A stretch of DNA of 64,000 nucleotides, taken from Vitellaria paradoxa. Lineage: Eukaryota > Streptophyta > Magnoliopsida > Ericales > Sapotaceae. A program made the position numbers and the translations under genes. Under the pieces are notes generated by a model. That model did no database searches. It saw only the letters and a list, made by a program, of their open reading frames with translations, and was not told the DNA's origin. The stretch is taken from assembly GCA_019916065.1 (NCBI GenBank), contig CM034234.1, positions 7,786,342 to 7,850,341 on the forward strand. Direction: 5' to 3'. Shown in pieces: positions 33,486 through 46,181 of this stretch (positions within the stretch are counted from its first letter, which is position 1; the number at the start of each line of letters is the position of its first letter).

Positions 33486-34645
33486 GTGCGCCCTAGCAGC
33501 GTGGGTTAGTCTGGAAGTCAACTCGCCAACGGTATGGACGCGATAGATATGGATAAAGGTGCGCCGTAATTTTGTGCAACTGAGATTATAACGAAGAGCG
33601 TTGCACGTGGAGAAGTTGGAGCTATAAAAATTTATTATAAATTCGTAAAAATTGTGTTTTTGGCATTTATGAAGTGAATAAAAACTTTGAATTTTATAAA
33701 ATTTATAAAAATTTGTAAGGTTTTATGAACCTCAAACGGTGCATAAGGATTAGATTTTTTTTTTTTAAATTGTTAAAATTATAATACTAAAAATACTGAT
33801 AATAATTACAAATAAGAGATTGGTTATTACAATTTTTCTAAAAGGAAAAAGATATTATTCGTTTTACAAATATTCTTATGATTTTGATTTTATACATCGA
33901 GACTTTATAGGTTTTATAAATATATACCTAAATTTCTTTAAATTTATATTATATTCACTCAAATCCGTTGATTAATTTTTTTTATTCAAAAAATAACTTT
34001 TGACTAATTCAATACTATTATACCTTTACTATTAAAATAAAAAATGTATGAAAAAAATTAAGAATTAGGTTTTTTATTATTCTTTGATATTAATAGAAAG
34101 GAAGTAAAAGAAAATGAGAAACTAAATTTATTTTTCTTTTCCATCTTTAGTTTATTAGATTATTAATGGAAAAAAGTAATGATAATTTACATATATGTAT
34201 AAACCAAAATTATAAGAGGTGTAGGTGAAATAAATCGTTTCAAATATTTTTAAATTTTTTATTTTTAAATATTTTATTTATAAAAAAAATAATTGTGGTG
34301 AATTAATCTGGATTCGGCTAGTCATTAGATTTAACCAATTTAGATCCGTTGAATCACAAACTGTATGCATGAGATCTGATAAAATCTTATTGAACCACAT
34401 CCAAATTGAATATGAATCATATCTAATCCAGGCGTATACATTACAAGTAACCACAAGGTTCCAAAACTTGCGTGTGGAAGAAACAAAAATCAACACGGGG
34501 GAGTGCTAGGGGATGGCGTTGGGTTCTGAAAATCCATATGAGCGGCCGGAAAATTTGCCACAATCCATCCATGCGTTGTCGGATCGATGAATAATGTTGT
34601 TTATATATATATACACGACATACACACACACGATCATTTAATTTA
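33486..34645. other. Intergenic
   Basis: Includes the distal promoter of the DUF668 gene, then AT-rich DNA. Nothing coding recognised. Confidence 0.4.
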
Positions 34646-35127
34646 AGGGTGAGCTTAAAATGATAAAAAGTAAGTTAAAATGAAATAAAATGTGGTTTGA
34701 AAAAATTTTTTACGTTTGGTACATACATCTCAAACTGTGTTTTTTGGAGATGAATAGTAAAATTCTCATTCTGACAAATTGGATTTCCGTTTCGAAGGAT
34801 TCAAAATTTTGGACAGTCATGACTACTTTGCACTACGATTCGTTCAAACGGCTGCGCGAATCCGTCGGAGCGATTTCTACAAACCATTAAAACGACTTCT
34901 ACGACCCAATAAAAAGTAGTCAAAATGGGTGTCATTCGATATTTCAAAGTCAACAGTGAAAATGGTGAAAAAATTTTTACTATTTGATTAATAGAATTCT
35001 AGTTATCGACTTTTTTTGAAAGGTATTGAATTTTTTTTTTAATTTTGAGAAGACATGAATATGTAAAAATATATAAAGATTTTTAAAAATTTTTAAAAAT
35101 TTTCACTAAAATTTGATACATCAGACC
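34646..35127. mobile_element. MITE, homologue of 62656-63156 in reverse orientation
   Basis: Shares a long stretch with the reverse complement of the 62656 element: AAACTGTGTTTTTTGGAGATG, ATTTCCGTTT, TTGGACAGTCATGACT, and AGAATTCTAGTTATCGA-like sequence. Its terminal repeats are decayed. Confidence 0.6.
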
Positions 35128-35805
35128 CACCCCAAATAAGATTTTGGGTTAGGCCCAAAATACCGTGTAACGAAAAGTTCCACAATACAAACAAAACTCC
35201 ATAATACCTCATTGCCACATTTAAACGGAAAAATACATCAACTCAAAAATTCATAATTGCTGTGGGAATTTATATAACTCCTCCAAAAATTCTAAAATAC
35301 TCGCACCACGTCAGGTAAATAAATTCATTAATTTTCCAAACTAGAAAATAAATTTCTCACATCATGACAAGCGTTTTTTTTAAAAGAATGGTAAAAAAGA
35401 TACAAAAGATTTGAAGACAAAACAGCCCTATCGTCAAAGACGAGACAGCACAAAATTTGAGAGGGCGTGGATTATTCTGAGAGTAGGTTTTAGTTCGTAA
35501 GCCGAATGAGACGAGTCAATAACCAACCTCACTTCACCCAACAGAAATTGACTTGGGAATGATGATCACTGATTCGCGTACTAGCTATTTGGTTAAGATT
35601 TGAGCAACTCACGTAACAACTTACGTTGGTCCGGTGATTTGTGGTCAAAATAGAGAAATTAAAATTTAATGATTCAGATGTATTTATATATTTTTTAAAT
35701 TAAAAAATGTAAATGCATTTTTTAATTTCAATGTCAACAATTAACATAATTTTCTATGTCAACTTTCTTGATCATTTCATTTGATTACTTATATATATAT
35801 ATATA
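35128..35805. other. Intergenic
   Basis: Nothing coding recognised; ends in an (AT)n run at 35790-35811. Confidence 0.4.
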
Positions 35806-38395
35806 TATATACTAACAATTACTTTTGTTTGAAAATACAAAAATATAATTTGGCATATAAATAATTTAAATTTAAATTTATAAAAAAAACTTACATAAAA
35901 AATTGTAAAAATAACTTATAAAAATAAAAATCATTATTCAAAAGAGATTAAGGTATAAAATTTTATTATTTATTATAAGTATTATCACATTTTTTAAAAT
36001 ATTAATTTAAAATCTTTTATATAAAAAGTATTCAAAAAAATATAGGAAGAGTGAGAGAAAAAAGAAAAATAATTATAACTATTTAGCAAATTCAACAATT
36101 AAAAATATTTTTAATTAAAAATTTTAAACTTTCTTATTATATAAATGACACATAGTATAAAAGTGTATGTTATATTTTTTGAAATATTAATTTAAAATCT
36201 TTTATATAAAAAAGTATTAAAAAATATGAGAAGAGTGAGAGAAAAAAAATAATCTTGGCTATTTAACAAATTCAACAGTTAAAAATATCTCAAATTCAAA
36301 ATTTTAAACTTTCTTATTATATAAATAACACAAAGTGTTTAAGTGTATGATTTAAAATTTAAGTTTTAAGCACATTAAAATTGAAATTTTAATTTAAATC
36401 TTTATTTTTAATAAATTTTTTAAAATTTTTAATTTTAAATACAAAAATTTAGTTGACTTTGTCTGTATCCATGCATTATCAATGATAATAGATAATATAA
36501 GTAAAAAATATAATTTGTGTAATTTTACAAAATATAATATACTAACAATTACCTATGCCAAAAAGTACAGAAATATAATTTGGTGTGTAAATAACTCAAA
36601 TTTAAATTTATTAAGCAAAGTTACATAAAAAGTGTAAATAACAGTTGAAAATATCTTAAATTCAAAATTTTAAACTTTCTTATTATATAAATAACACAAA
36701 GTGTTTAAGTGTATGATTTAAAATTTAAGTTTTAAACACATTAAAATTGAAATTTTAATTTAATAAAATTCTTAAAATTTTCAAATTTAAATATAAATTT
36801 TAAATAAAAAATTTAGTTGACTTTGTCTGTATCCATACATTATCAATGATAATAGATAATATAAGTAAAAAATATAATTTGTGTAATATTACAAAATATA
36901 ATATACTAACAATTACCTATGCCAAAAGTACAGAAATATAATTTGGTATGTAAATAACTCAAATTTAAATTTATTAAGCAAACTTACATAAAAAGTGTAA
37001 AAATAACCTATAAAAATAAAAATCATTAATCAAAAGAGATTAAGGTATAAAATTTTATTATTTATTACAAATGTTATCACGTTTTTTAAAATATTAATTT
37101 AAAATCTTTTATATAAATAGTATTTAATAGGAATATGGAAGAGTAAGTGAAAAAAAATAGTTATAGCCATTTAATAAATTCAACAGTTGAAAATATCTCA
37201 AATTCAAAATTTTAAACTTTCTTATTATATAAATGACACAGAACGTAAAAAGTGTATGTTACATTTTTTAAAATATTAATTAAAAATCTTTTATATACAA
37301 AGTATTAAAAAAATATGAAAAGAGTGAGAGAAAAGAAAAATTAATCTTGACCATTTAATAAATTTAACAATTAAAAATATCTCAAATTCAAAATTTTAAA
37401 CTTTCTTATTATATAAATAACACATAATGTAAATGTGTATATATTTAAAAGTTAAGTTTTAAGCACATCAAAGTTGAAATTTTAATTTAAGTGTTTATTT
37501 TTTAATAAAAATTTTAAAAATTTAAAATTTAACTATATTTTTAAATAAAAATTTAGTTGAATTTATCTGTATCCATATATTATTTAATAATAATAGATAG
37601 TATAAGTAAAATATAATTTGTATAATGTTGCAAAATATAATATACTAGCAATTACCCGTGCCAGAAGACACAAAAATATAATTTGGAGTGTAAATAATTC
37701 AAATTTAAATTTATAAAACAAACTTATATAAAAAAGTGTAAAAATAAACTATAAAAATAAAAATCATTAATCAAAAAAGATTAAGGTATAAAATTTTATT
37801 ATTTATTACAAATATTATCACAAATATTATCACATTTTTTAAAATATTAATTTAAAATCTTTTATATAAAAAGTGTTCAAAAAAATGGGAAGAGTGAGAG
37901 AAAAAAATAATTCTGAACATTTAGTAAATTGACAGTTGAAAATATTTTAAATTTAAAATTTTAAACTTCCTTATTATATAAATGACACAAAATTTAAAAG
38001 TGTATGTTATATCTTTTAAAATATTAATTTAAAATATTTTATATAAAAAGTATTAAAACAATATAGGAAAAGTAAGAGAAAAAGAAAAATAATCTTGCCA
38101 ATTCAGCAAATTCAACAGTTGAAAATATTTCAAGTTTAAAATTTTAAACTTCTTATTATATAAATGACACATAGTGTAAAAATATACGCATTTAAAATTT
38201 AAGTTTTAAACGCGTTAAAATTAAAATTTTAATTTAAATGTTTGTTTTTTGATAAAATTTTTAAAACTTTAAAATTTAAATATATTTTTTTAAATAAAAA
38301 ATTTAGTTGATTTTGTCTGCATCAATACATTATTTAATAATAATAGATAATATAAGTAAAACATAATTTGTATAATTTTACAAAATATAATATAT
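35806..38395. repeat. Satellite-like AT-rich array, period about 365 / 730 bp
   Basis: The marker ACTARCAATT followed by an ATAATTTGG block recurs at 35811, 36541, 36905 and 37644, spacings of 730, 364 and 739. Within each unit are AAGAGATTAAGGTATAAAAT, TTAATTTAAAATCTTTTATA, a GAAGAGTGAGAGAAAA word and a half-unit marker CTTATTATATAAATRACACA. The last occurs about seven times. Copies differ by substitutions and one half-unit deletion. No ORF. It could be a true local satellite or the tandem interior of an old element. Confidence 0.75.
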
Positions 38396-39573
38396 ATTAT
38401 ATGTATATATAATTTTACTGGATATAATATATATATTTATTTGAATTTCAAATTTGAAATTCAAAAGATATGCTTTATTATATAGATATATAGTGTGCAT
38501 TTGAAGTGATAAAAAAAAAAAGATAAAGTGAGATAATTTAGCAGTTCGTAATTTGTGCAGTTAGATTAAAAATGAATAACTTTTAGATATTTTCAGAAAT
38601 TTTTAAAATTTTTTAACAATTTTTAGCAAACAAAACACTTATAATAAGTGATAATGTGGTGAAACTTTGTGATGATTGAAACAAATGTCAAATCAAAGTA
38701 TTATATTGTATATATATAATACGTGCATGTCTAATTTTACAAAATATAATAATATATCATTTGAATTTCAAATTTTAAATTCAAATAATGTGTTTTATCG
38801 TATAGATATATAATAAGTGATAAGGAGGCAAAATTTTAGTGATCACTACGACAAATGTTAAATCAAAAAATTTGTCTTATTATATAGAGATGTATATATA
38901 CACACACATATAGGTTTTAATACATTCAATGTGTGTTTTGAGTGATAAAAAGTACGATAAAGTAAGATTAGTTATAAATTCGTAATTCATGCAGTGAAAT
39001 AAAAAATGAATAATTTTTAGAAGTTTTTGAAAATTTTTAGAAAATTTTGGAGATTTATAGCAAACCAAACAAAATCTCATTTTGGTTACAGTGCATTTGA
39101 AAGTAAAAAAAAAATAATAATAAATCTTATTTTATTTTTATTTTTTTGGTGTTTAATAACATCTCAAAAGTTATTAAAAATTTTTAAAAATTTTCTAATT
39201 TTGTTACCAAAAAACCAAAAATTCTTAAAAATTATTAAAATTTTTACGAAACATTTACGTTGCTAAAAGTTCTTAAAATTTTTTATTTATTTCATCAAAC
39301 ACATAAAAAGTTACACCTATTAACTTTTATAAAAAAATACTAAAAATTTTAAAAAATTTTGCTTCCAAACGCAACTTTAATTCTCATTTTTGCTTTGATT
39401 TCTCCAAGTGAGGATTAATTAATAGACAATTGCACAAATTTTTTTTTGTGTAGAAAAGACCTCCCGATGCGCTGTGCTTCTTCTCTACAAATTCATCAGC
39501 AGAAGAAGTCACAAAAAACATGAGATATGCATAAACTGTTGAGTCAGAGACTCGCTACTCAGCCCTCGTGGTG
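38396..39573. mobile_element. Cluster of old MITE fragments
   Basis: Two diverged copies of a TTTGAATTTCAAATT segment (38450, 38761). Two GTGTTTTGAGTGATAAAAAG-type elements (about 38495-38640, 38932-39070), and a TTATTAAAAATTTTT-rich element (about 39100-39380) related to 8648. No gene. Confidence 0.45.
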
Positions 39574-39830
39574 GAAAAATGCTACATTTACAATATTTTT
39601 TTCTAATGTTATTTTACAACATTAAAAACGATGCCGTTTTGAATCAGTGTATCACGCTACTCAAGATTCTTACACCATCTCTTTGACACCTTTTTTATAC
39701 TATACTGACTATGATGAGTCATGACCAGTGTATTTTTACACTATACTGACCATGACCTATCATGGCAAGTTCATTTTAGATGTTATAAAATAATATTGAA
39801 AAAAAGTGTTGTAAACGTAAGCATTACTCT
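39574..39830. mobile_element. Mutator-type MITE with 9-bp target duplication
   Basis: 257 bp flanked by CTCGTGGTG on both sides (39565-39573 and 39831-39839). Terminal inverted repeats of about 46 bp are imperfect: AATGCTACATTTACAATATT at the left and, inverted, AATGCTTACGTTTACAACAC at the right. A 9-bp duplication is the mark of Mutator-like elements. The centre contains two copies of a CACTATACTGAC word. No coding capacity. Confidence 0.75.
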
Positions 39831-39839
39831 CTCGTGGTG

Positions 39840-40549
39840 CTCTATCTTTATAATTCATAGAGAATTTTATCATTAAAAAAAAATATATAAAAGTTGAATG
39901 TATGCTTAAGAGAATTTGGGAAGCAGGGAATTAGTTCAAGTTGGCACAGCTAATATCAGATTAGTAAGTACAAGACTGAGATGGCACCTCTCAAGTGCTT
40001 CTGTTCCCGCACACCGTGGGGGGCTCCCCTTTACCTCGCCCATTAAAATTAATAATATTTTATTATTTTATTTTAAAAATAAAATAAAAATAATGAAAAT
40101 ATATATAAATTAGTTATTAACTTAAAAATAAGATATTTATACAAAAATTAATAAAATAGTAAAAAAAATATGATTTCAACTTCTCAACATATAAAGTGAG
40201 ATTAATAAAAATATTTTTATAATTAATTTTAAACTTAATTGAGGCAAGGGCAAGATGAGTTTTTTTTTCCACCGCCACTATACTAAAATAGAATTGGATT
40301 AGATTTTCTGCTTTGCCCTCTCCATTGCCATTCTTTGACTCAAAGATTAAGGAATAATATAGTTTTGCCTAATTAGACTGTCTTATTTGGTATTTTGGAT
40401 TAGGGAAGGAATCCAATAGAGTTGAACTTTAATTTGTTCTAGTTTGACTTGAATAAAACTAAAGTGACTCAAACTAGAACAAACTAAAGTGACTCGAGTG
40501 GAGAGAAAAATAAGCTCAAACCGGGTAAATTTTTTAAATTATAGAAACT
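39840..40549. other. AT-rich spacer
   Basis: Contains a short GC-richer piece near 39930-40040. No gene recognised. Confidence 0.35.
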
Positions 40550-42640
40550 TAAGAATCACGTTTTAATTTATAAAATAAAATTAAAATGCAAGACATTTTA
40601 GAATAATTTATTCTGTGTTAATAAAATTTATTTATTTATTATATAAAACTAACAATAGAAATTTACAGGATTCAACAATTAAGTTGGTAAACTTTATTTT
40701 ATAGGAGGCAAATCTTGAAATTTTATATATAATTGGGTAATGAGGGACAAATACAAAATGAGATGTCATAAATATGACTATTTTTAGATGTGATATTTTA
40801 TTTTTTATATCAATTGCAAAAGCGTGATTGATTCAGGTGACACTGTAAGTCGTCTCTTTCAATCATGACTTACAACTGTTGATTAAAAACTTATAATAAT
40901 TACATACTAAAAGCATGATCTTTTACGATGAAAATCAATATTAAAAGAAATATCATGTGTTCTCTTATGGATGTTGATCTCACTTTTTTTTTTAAAAAAA
41001 CTGTGGTCAAATATAGATAAATAATCACATTGAAAAGTAGATAATTTTAAAAATAATAAATCTATATGGCAACTTTCTATCACACCATCGTGACACCATA
41101 TGGTGACCTTATATATTTGACATTTTTTTATTGCTGTTGAGAAAAATGAACTCATCTTATTTCTTTGGAAGTTAGTATAGTTGACTACTGGTCTAAACTA
41201 TCATTTTTATATATTTTTTACATAATATATATATATACAATTTTTTATCAAATTTGGCGACCAATTCTTTTATGTTTTTTTATAATAATTTATTATTACT
41301 TTTGCCAACTAATTAGTAGTTAAAAGTAACAAGTTTTTGGATCAATTGATTGGAAAAAATGATAAAAAAAATTTACTTTTATTTAATTATTTTAACTTTT
41401 TGTAATAATTTGATATCATAACCAATATATAGAAATATATGTATATTTAATAAATAATTAATGAATATATACCATATTTAATTAAAAATGTTCTTAAATC
41501 TTTTTCTTATTTTTCTTTAATCTTTGTGTATAGCACATATTTAATCATAACTAGCTATTTATAATATATTTTTCTTCATTCTATATTATATTTTTAAAAG
41601 TAATTAGGCCATGTTTAATTTTAGTTTTAGAAAATTATTGTTCAAAACAAAATATTTGAAAACTATTTAAGAATTGATTTGTAATACAAAAGTGTTTTCA
41701 ATAATTATATTCAAAAATTAGTTCAAAAAGACAAAAAATGAAAATTTTATTATTTTTATTTCCAAATTTTTATCATTTTCTATAAAATATAAAATAATGC
41801 CACTTTTAACATAATTAATATTAAAAATATACTAAACATTTATTAGATATTAAATATTTAATATTTACCAGGTTATAAGTAATAGTAACTATAAAGGCTA
41901 CTCCCATATATTCACTGGAAAAAAATGATTATAGATTTAGTGTTATTTAAATTTGATTTAGTAAATTTAATTTTAGTATTAATCTAAAAATATTTTTATT
42001 TATTGATCTATGATTGTAGTTTTTGTAGCATATTAAATTAATTAAAATTAATAGATAAATGTTATAATAAAATTTATGAAATCTAATTTAAACCATATAA
42101 GGTGATAAACAAAATTGTTTGAGTGAGATATAGAAAAAAAATAACAATACTGTCTTTCATTCTTTTAGCTCGATTTTTAAGATATAATTTTTCTCATTTT
42201 TTTATCTCGGTTTTCTCTAGAATGGTTTCCACTGATCTTTTACCCCTTTTATTCAATCATGATTTTAACAAAACTGAGATAGAAAGTATCAAAAGTAACT
42301 TTTTATCTCATTTGTTAATTAGATTGAGATAAAAAGTTTAACTTATAAATCTGTATCACGTTTTTTTTAGAATTGTGGTCTTTATAAATTTTCTAGTGTG
42401 ATTTTTATCGATTATTGTAGTAGTGTTTTAACTTATAAAGTAAAATTAAGAAGCAAGCTATTTTGGAATAATTGATTCTCTTTTAATAAAATATATTTAT
42501 TTATTATATAAAACTTACAATAGAAATTTGTATAGTCCAACAACTTAATTTTTATTAGTTCGTAGACCTTATTTTATAAGAGGCGAATCTTGAATTTTTA
42601 TATATAATTGAGCAATGAGAGGCAAATGCAAAATGGGATG
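40550..42640. repeat. Segment bounded by 210-bp direct repeats
   Basis: The stretch 40550-40770 resembles 42425-42640: shared TAATAAAATTTATTTATTTA, CAATAGAAATTT, ATTTTATAGGAGGCAAATCTTG and TAATGAGGGACAAAT (with changes). A partial third copy lies near 42700-42785. The DNA between has no gene; it may be an old non-autonomous LTR element or a plain duplication. Confidence 0.5.
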
Positions 42641-45217
42641 CCATATTTAGTAATTGGTAAAATTTAAAGTTTTATATGTAATTAGAATATTAAACAAATG
42701 TAAAATAAGATGTTTTCTTTTATAATTAGCAAAACTTGATATTTTATATGTAATTGGGTAATATAAGACAAATGTACTCTGGGATGAAAAAAATGTTAAA
42801 ATATTTTTAAGTTTAAACATGAGCTTTCGAGGCAATAGCTTAAGTCTTAACTTCGCCTTAAATTTAATTGAGCCAAAATTAATGGTCTAATTTGACTTAA
42901 ATGAAGTTGGAATCATATTGGGATTGAGCCATTATCAAAACAGGTTCAAATAACTTGTCTTGATTCCACACTAATTCTGATGACAGACGACGATTTGAGC
43001 TGTGGTAATATTGTTGTGAAGCTTTTTTTTTTTTTTTTTTAGCTTCTCTATCTTAAAAGGTTAGATTACCTAACTCAAAAGCTAAATTATCAAACACACT
43101 AAATTTTTTTAAAGAAAAATCCAAAAAAACCAAAAAAGTTGATTTAAAAGATGGTACCGAATGCATGGGACTTCTGTATTTATCCAATAATTATATAAAT
43201 TCCGGAGGTCTTGTATAAAAATACTACCGGTGCCTAACACTTTGCGGCCAAGTAGAAAACGATTTGGACCGAAAAGGCAGGCACCTTGTATATATATATA
43301 TATATATATATTCTGGCGTTGATGGTTATTCTATAAATATTTTAGCACTGTCAGGGGAATTTCTAAAAATAGCAATAGATTTTCTTTCACTACCCGTTGC
43401 TTGTGTAAACTTATGGGCCGTTATCAATTGGGTTGGGCCGTTCGAGGGATACTTATTTTTTTTTTTTTTGGTAAGTGAGGGATACTTATTCATTTTTTTG
43501 ACAATGAGAGATGCTTATTCTTATCTTTATCCTTTATTTATTTAATTCTTTTTTCAATTATTTGATAATCATTCTTTATATTCTCGTTAAAAAAAATAAT
43601 GACACACATATAAGAAAAATTACCCAAAGCCTTCACGTATTTTATATTAAATTTTGGCTCCGTTTAGTGGCAAACAAAATAAAATAAAATTTTACAAATC
43701 TCTACAAACATAAATTACAAAACAGCAAAATTTAAATATTTCACTCACTGAACAAATTACGAGACTTTTACTTTTACAATTTTATTTTATTTTATATATT
43801 TTTATACAATTCCAAACACACCCATTATTTTATTTTATCTCCTATACTTTAAATTGTGACTTTTTATCATTTATATTTTCAATCAGCTCTAAGTTATACT
43901 CGCAATCAAAATTTATGGATGAAAACGTAACATGCCGAATTGACACACGATATTTTTATTACTTTTTTAACAATAATTGATAAAAATGTAAAGTGAAATC
44001 AAATTAAAAAATACATATATAGGATGGAGTGGGGAGAACAAAATATACATGGGATAAAATAAACGTGAAATTATGTTCGCATTTATATATTTAAAATTAA
44101 AAGGTTTGATGCTAATTGTTAAAAGAATATTTTCTAAATATAATTTGTTAGTTTAAATAGAGATTTCATAATTTATTTGAATAGTTTAATATGATGAGAG
44201 ATGGTTTTATGTGATTACGGTGAAAAGAGTAACTATTTTAAATTCGTTGCACTCTTCCATTTTAGGATGTAGTAATATAACTAACTGCTTTTGTAGTAAT
44301 AATTAAAAAATCTCTTACACATTATTAATTATGGGAGTTAATTCTGTCACTCCTATTATAATATAATTTAATCTCAAATTTATTAATTTAAAATTTTTAA
44401 TTAATTCAAATGGAACCTCACAGTGAAGTACACTAAGTGAGTTTATATATATATACACGCATAATGTGTACATATAAATATAATTGAGATGTGAAATTAC
44501 GGTTTTAAATTTCATAAAAACTATTTAAAATATTTTTAATTGCAAAATTGTGGCTCTAACAGATTTATTCTTTACATTTTTTTCCTTTTTTTTTTTTGGT
44601 ATAAAAAAGAAAGTAAGTTTTCCCGCATTTTTTTTTTTTGATCGGTAGGTTTTGTTTGGAATCAATAAATAACTAAGAAAAGAAAAAAGAAAAAGAGGAA
44701 GAGAAAATTGGAAGAAAATATGTTAAGACTTCATTTTTAATTTCTTTTCTAACCCAACAACCAAATAAGTAAAATAAATAAATAAATAAAATTTAATTTT
44801 CTCTTTTTTCCCACTACTGTTTCCCGACAAAACAAACAAATTAAAAAGGGTTAAAGTTTTGCATCACTCAAATGAAGAATTTTTTTTTCTTTTTTATAAT
44901 TCTTTTTATTTTTCATTTTTTATTTTTTCGCATAAAATCGAAAGTTTCCCATCCGGGGAGAGGGTTACTTGTTCAAATGAAATTGGCATAGCTCTGCATG
45001 TTGACCGTTGGATTGGCAAGTAGTTTAAATTAGGAGAGACGGCGTACTCGTCAGTTCAGTACCACATAGCTAGATTTGCCGATTCAGATCAGATCATATA
45101 TCGGAGGTAAAATTGGTCTCCGCCTCGTTTAGAATTATGATCATATCTCTTCATTTGGAGCCTTTCTCCATCTGTCTGTAAATTCCCTCCCCCCCCCCCC
45201 CCCAAGTGCCACTCCTC
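42641..45217. other. AT-rich intergenic DNA
   Basis: Contains (TA)n at 43290-43310, poly-T tracts near 43025 and 44590, and a C run at 45188-45203. The bases TCCTC at 45213-45217 are the left target duplication of the outer copia element. No gene recognised. Confidence 0.4.
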
Positions 45218-45338
45218 TGTTAGAAAAACGTAAAGGACAAATATGGAGAAAGTGATATTTATCATTTAACTAAGCATGTCTTTATATAGGCTTACAAAAA
45301 ACAATCATAGAATACTAATGGTTAAAAATCATAAATAT

Positions 45339-45599
45339 TGTTAGATTTAGTAATGTATAATCGTATATAATTAGTATCCCTTATTTTATGCTTTTCCTTA
45401 TTTTATGTCTTTCCTTATATCATAATTAGGAATATTATTCTATTCCTTATTTTGTATATCCAATCATAATTAGGATTACTATCTCCTATTAGGATTAGGA
45501 TTATTGTCCTCTTATATAAAGGACCTTGTAGTCTTGTATTCTCACACACAGAAATAAATATTAATATATAATTCTTTCTTTCTTCTTTTATTCTTAACA
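45339..45599 (+). repeat. 5' LTR of inner copia
   Basis: 261 bp, TGTTAG...TTAACA. Contains a TATA-like CTTATATAAAGGACC near 45511 and an AATAAATA polyadenylation-like word near 45553. Confidence 0.92.
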
Positions 45600-46181
45600 T
45601 GGTATCAGAGCAGAGGCTCTAATTTTTTTTTTCTCTCTTCTTCGTCGGCCATTATTTTCCGACGAGATCTTGCGTTGGCATATATCATCAGCAGAGTTAA
45701 AGAAGCCTTGATTTTTCGCTTTTGTATTACTCTTCTGGTGAATATTCCAACATTTACATACATCATCGGATTCGTCTCTCATAGACGAACCCAACGCCAC
45801 CAACCAAAACCGGAGATCTGCTTCCACGCGCCGCCTGAAAATTGCGCGTGACTTCACGCAAATTCACGCGCCGCTGGTCTTCACATTCGCCTCGCTGACG
45901 TCATCTCGACGAATCACGGTGTGCCGCGCAGACTGTTCGTTGGTGCACCTGCCACACTGGATCGCGCTCACGCCAGTGAACTGTGATCTGCCACGTAGCC
46001 CTGGCTGCTCCAACGGTCAGACCGGTCCGCCCAGACCGATTCAGTGCTTCTTTTGGGCCGGTTCAGCCATTTTTGGCAGATTTTCAACCGGTTCAGACCG
46101 GTTCCTTACCTTTTTCAACGTTCCGGACGCACTGGTGATCTCTATTCTACTCGGATTTATTGTTTATCTTTATTGGGTACT
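45600..46181 (+). other. Leader of inner copia
   Basis: Primer-binding site TGGTATCAGAGC, then a long GC-richer leader before the gag ATG at 46182. The ORF through it from 46044 is open in frame with gag, but the gag start at MKAFSVDC fits the family. Confidence 0.7.

Noticed and set aside
35806..38395. CRISPR-like regularly spaced repeats
   Set aside because: Units are hundreds of bp long, diverged and lack short spacers; the window is plant nuclear DNA.
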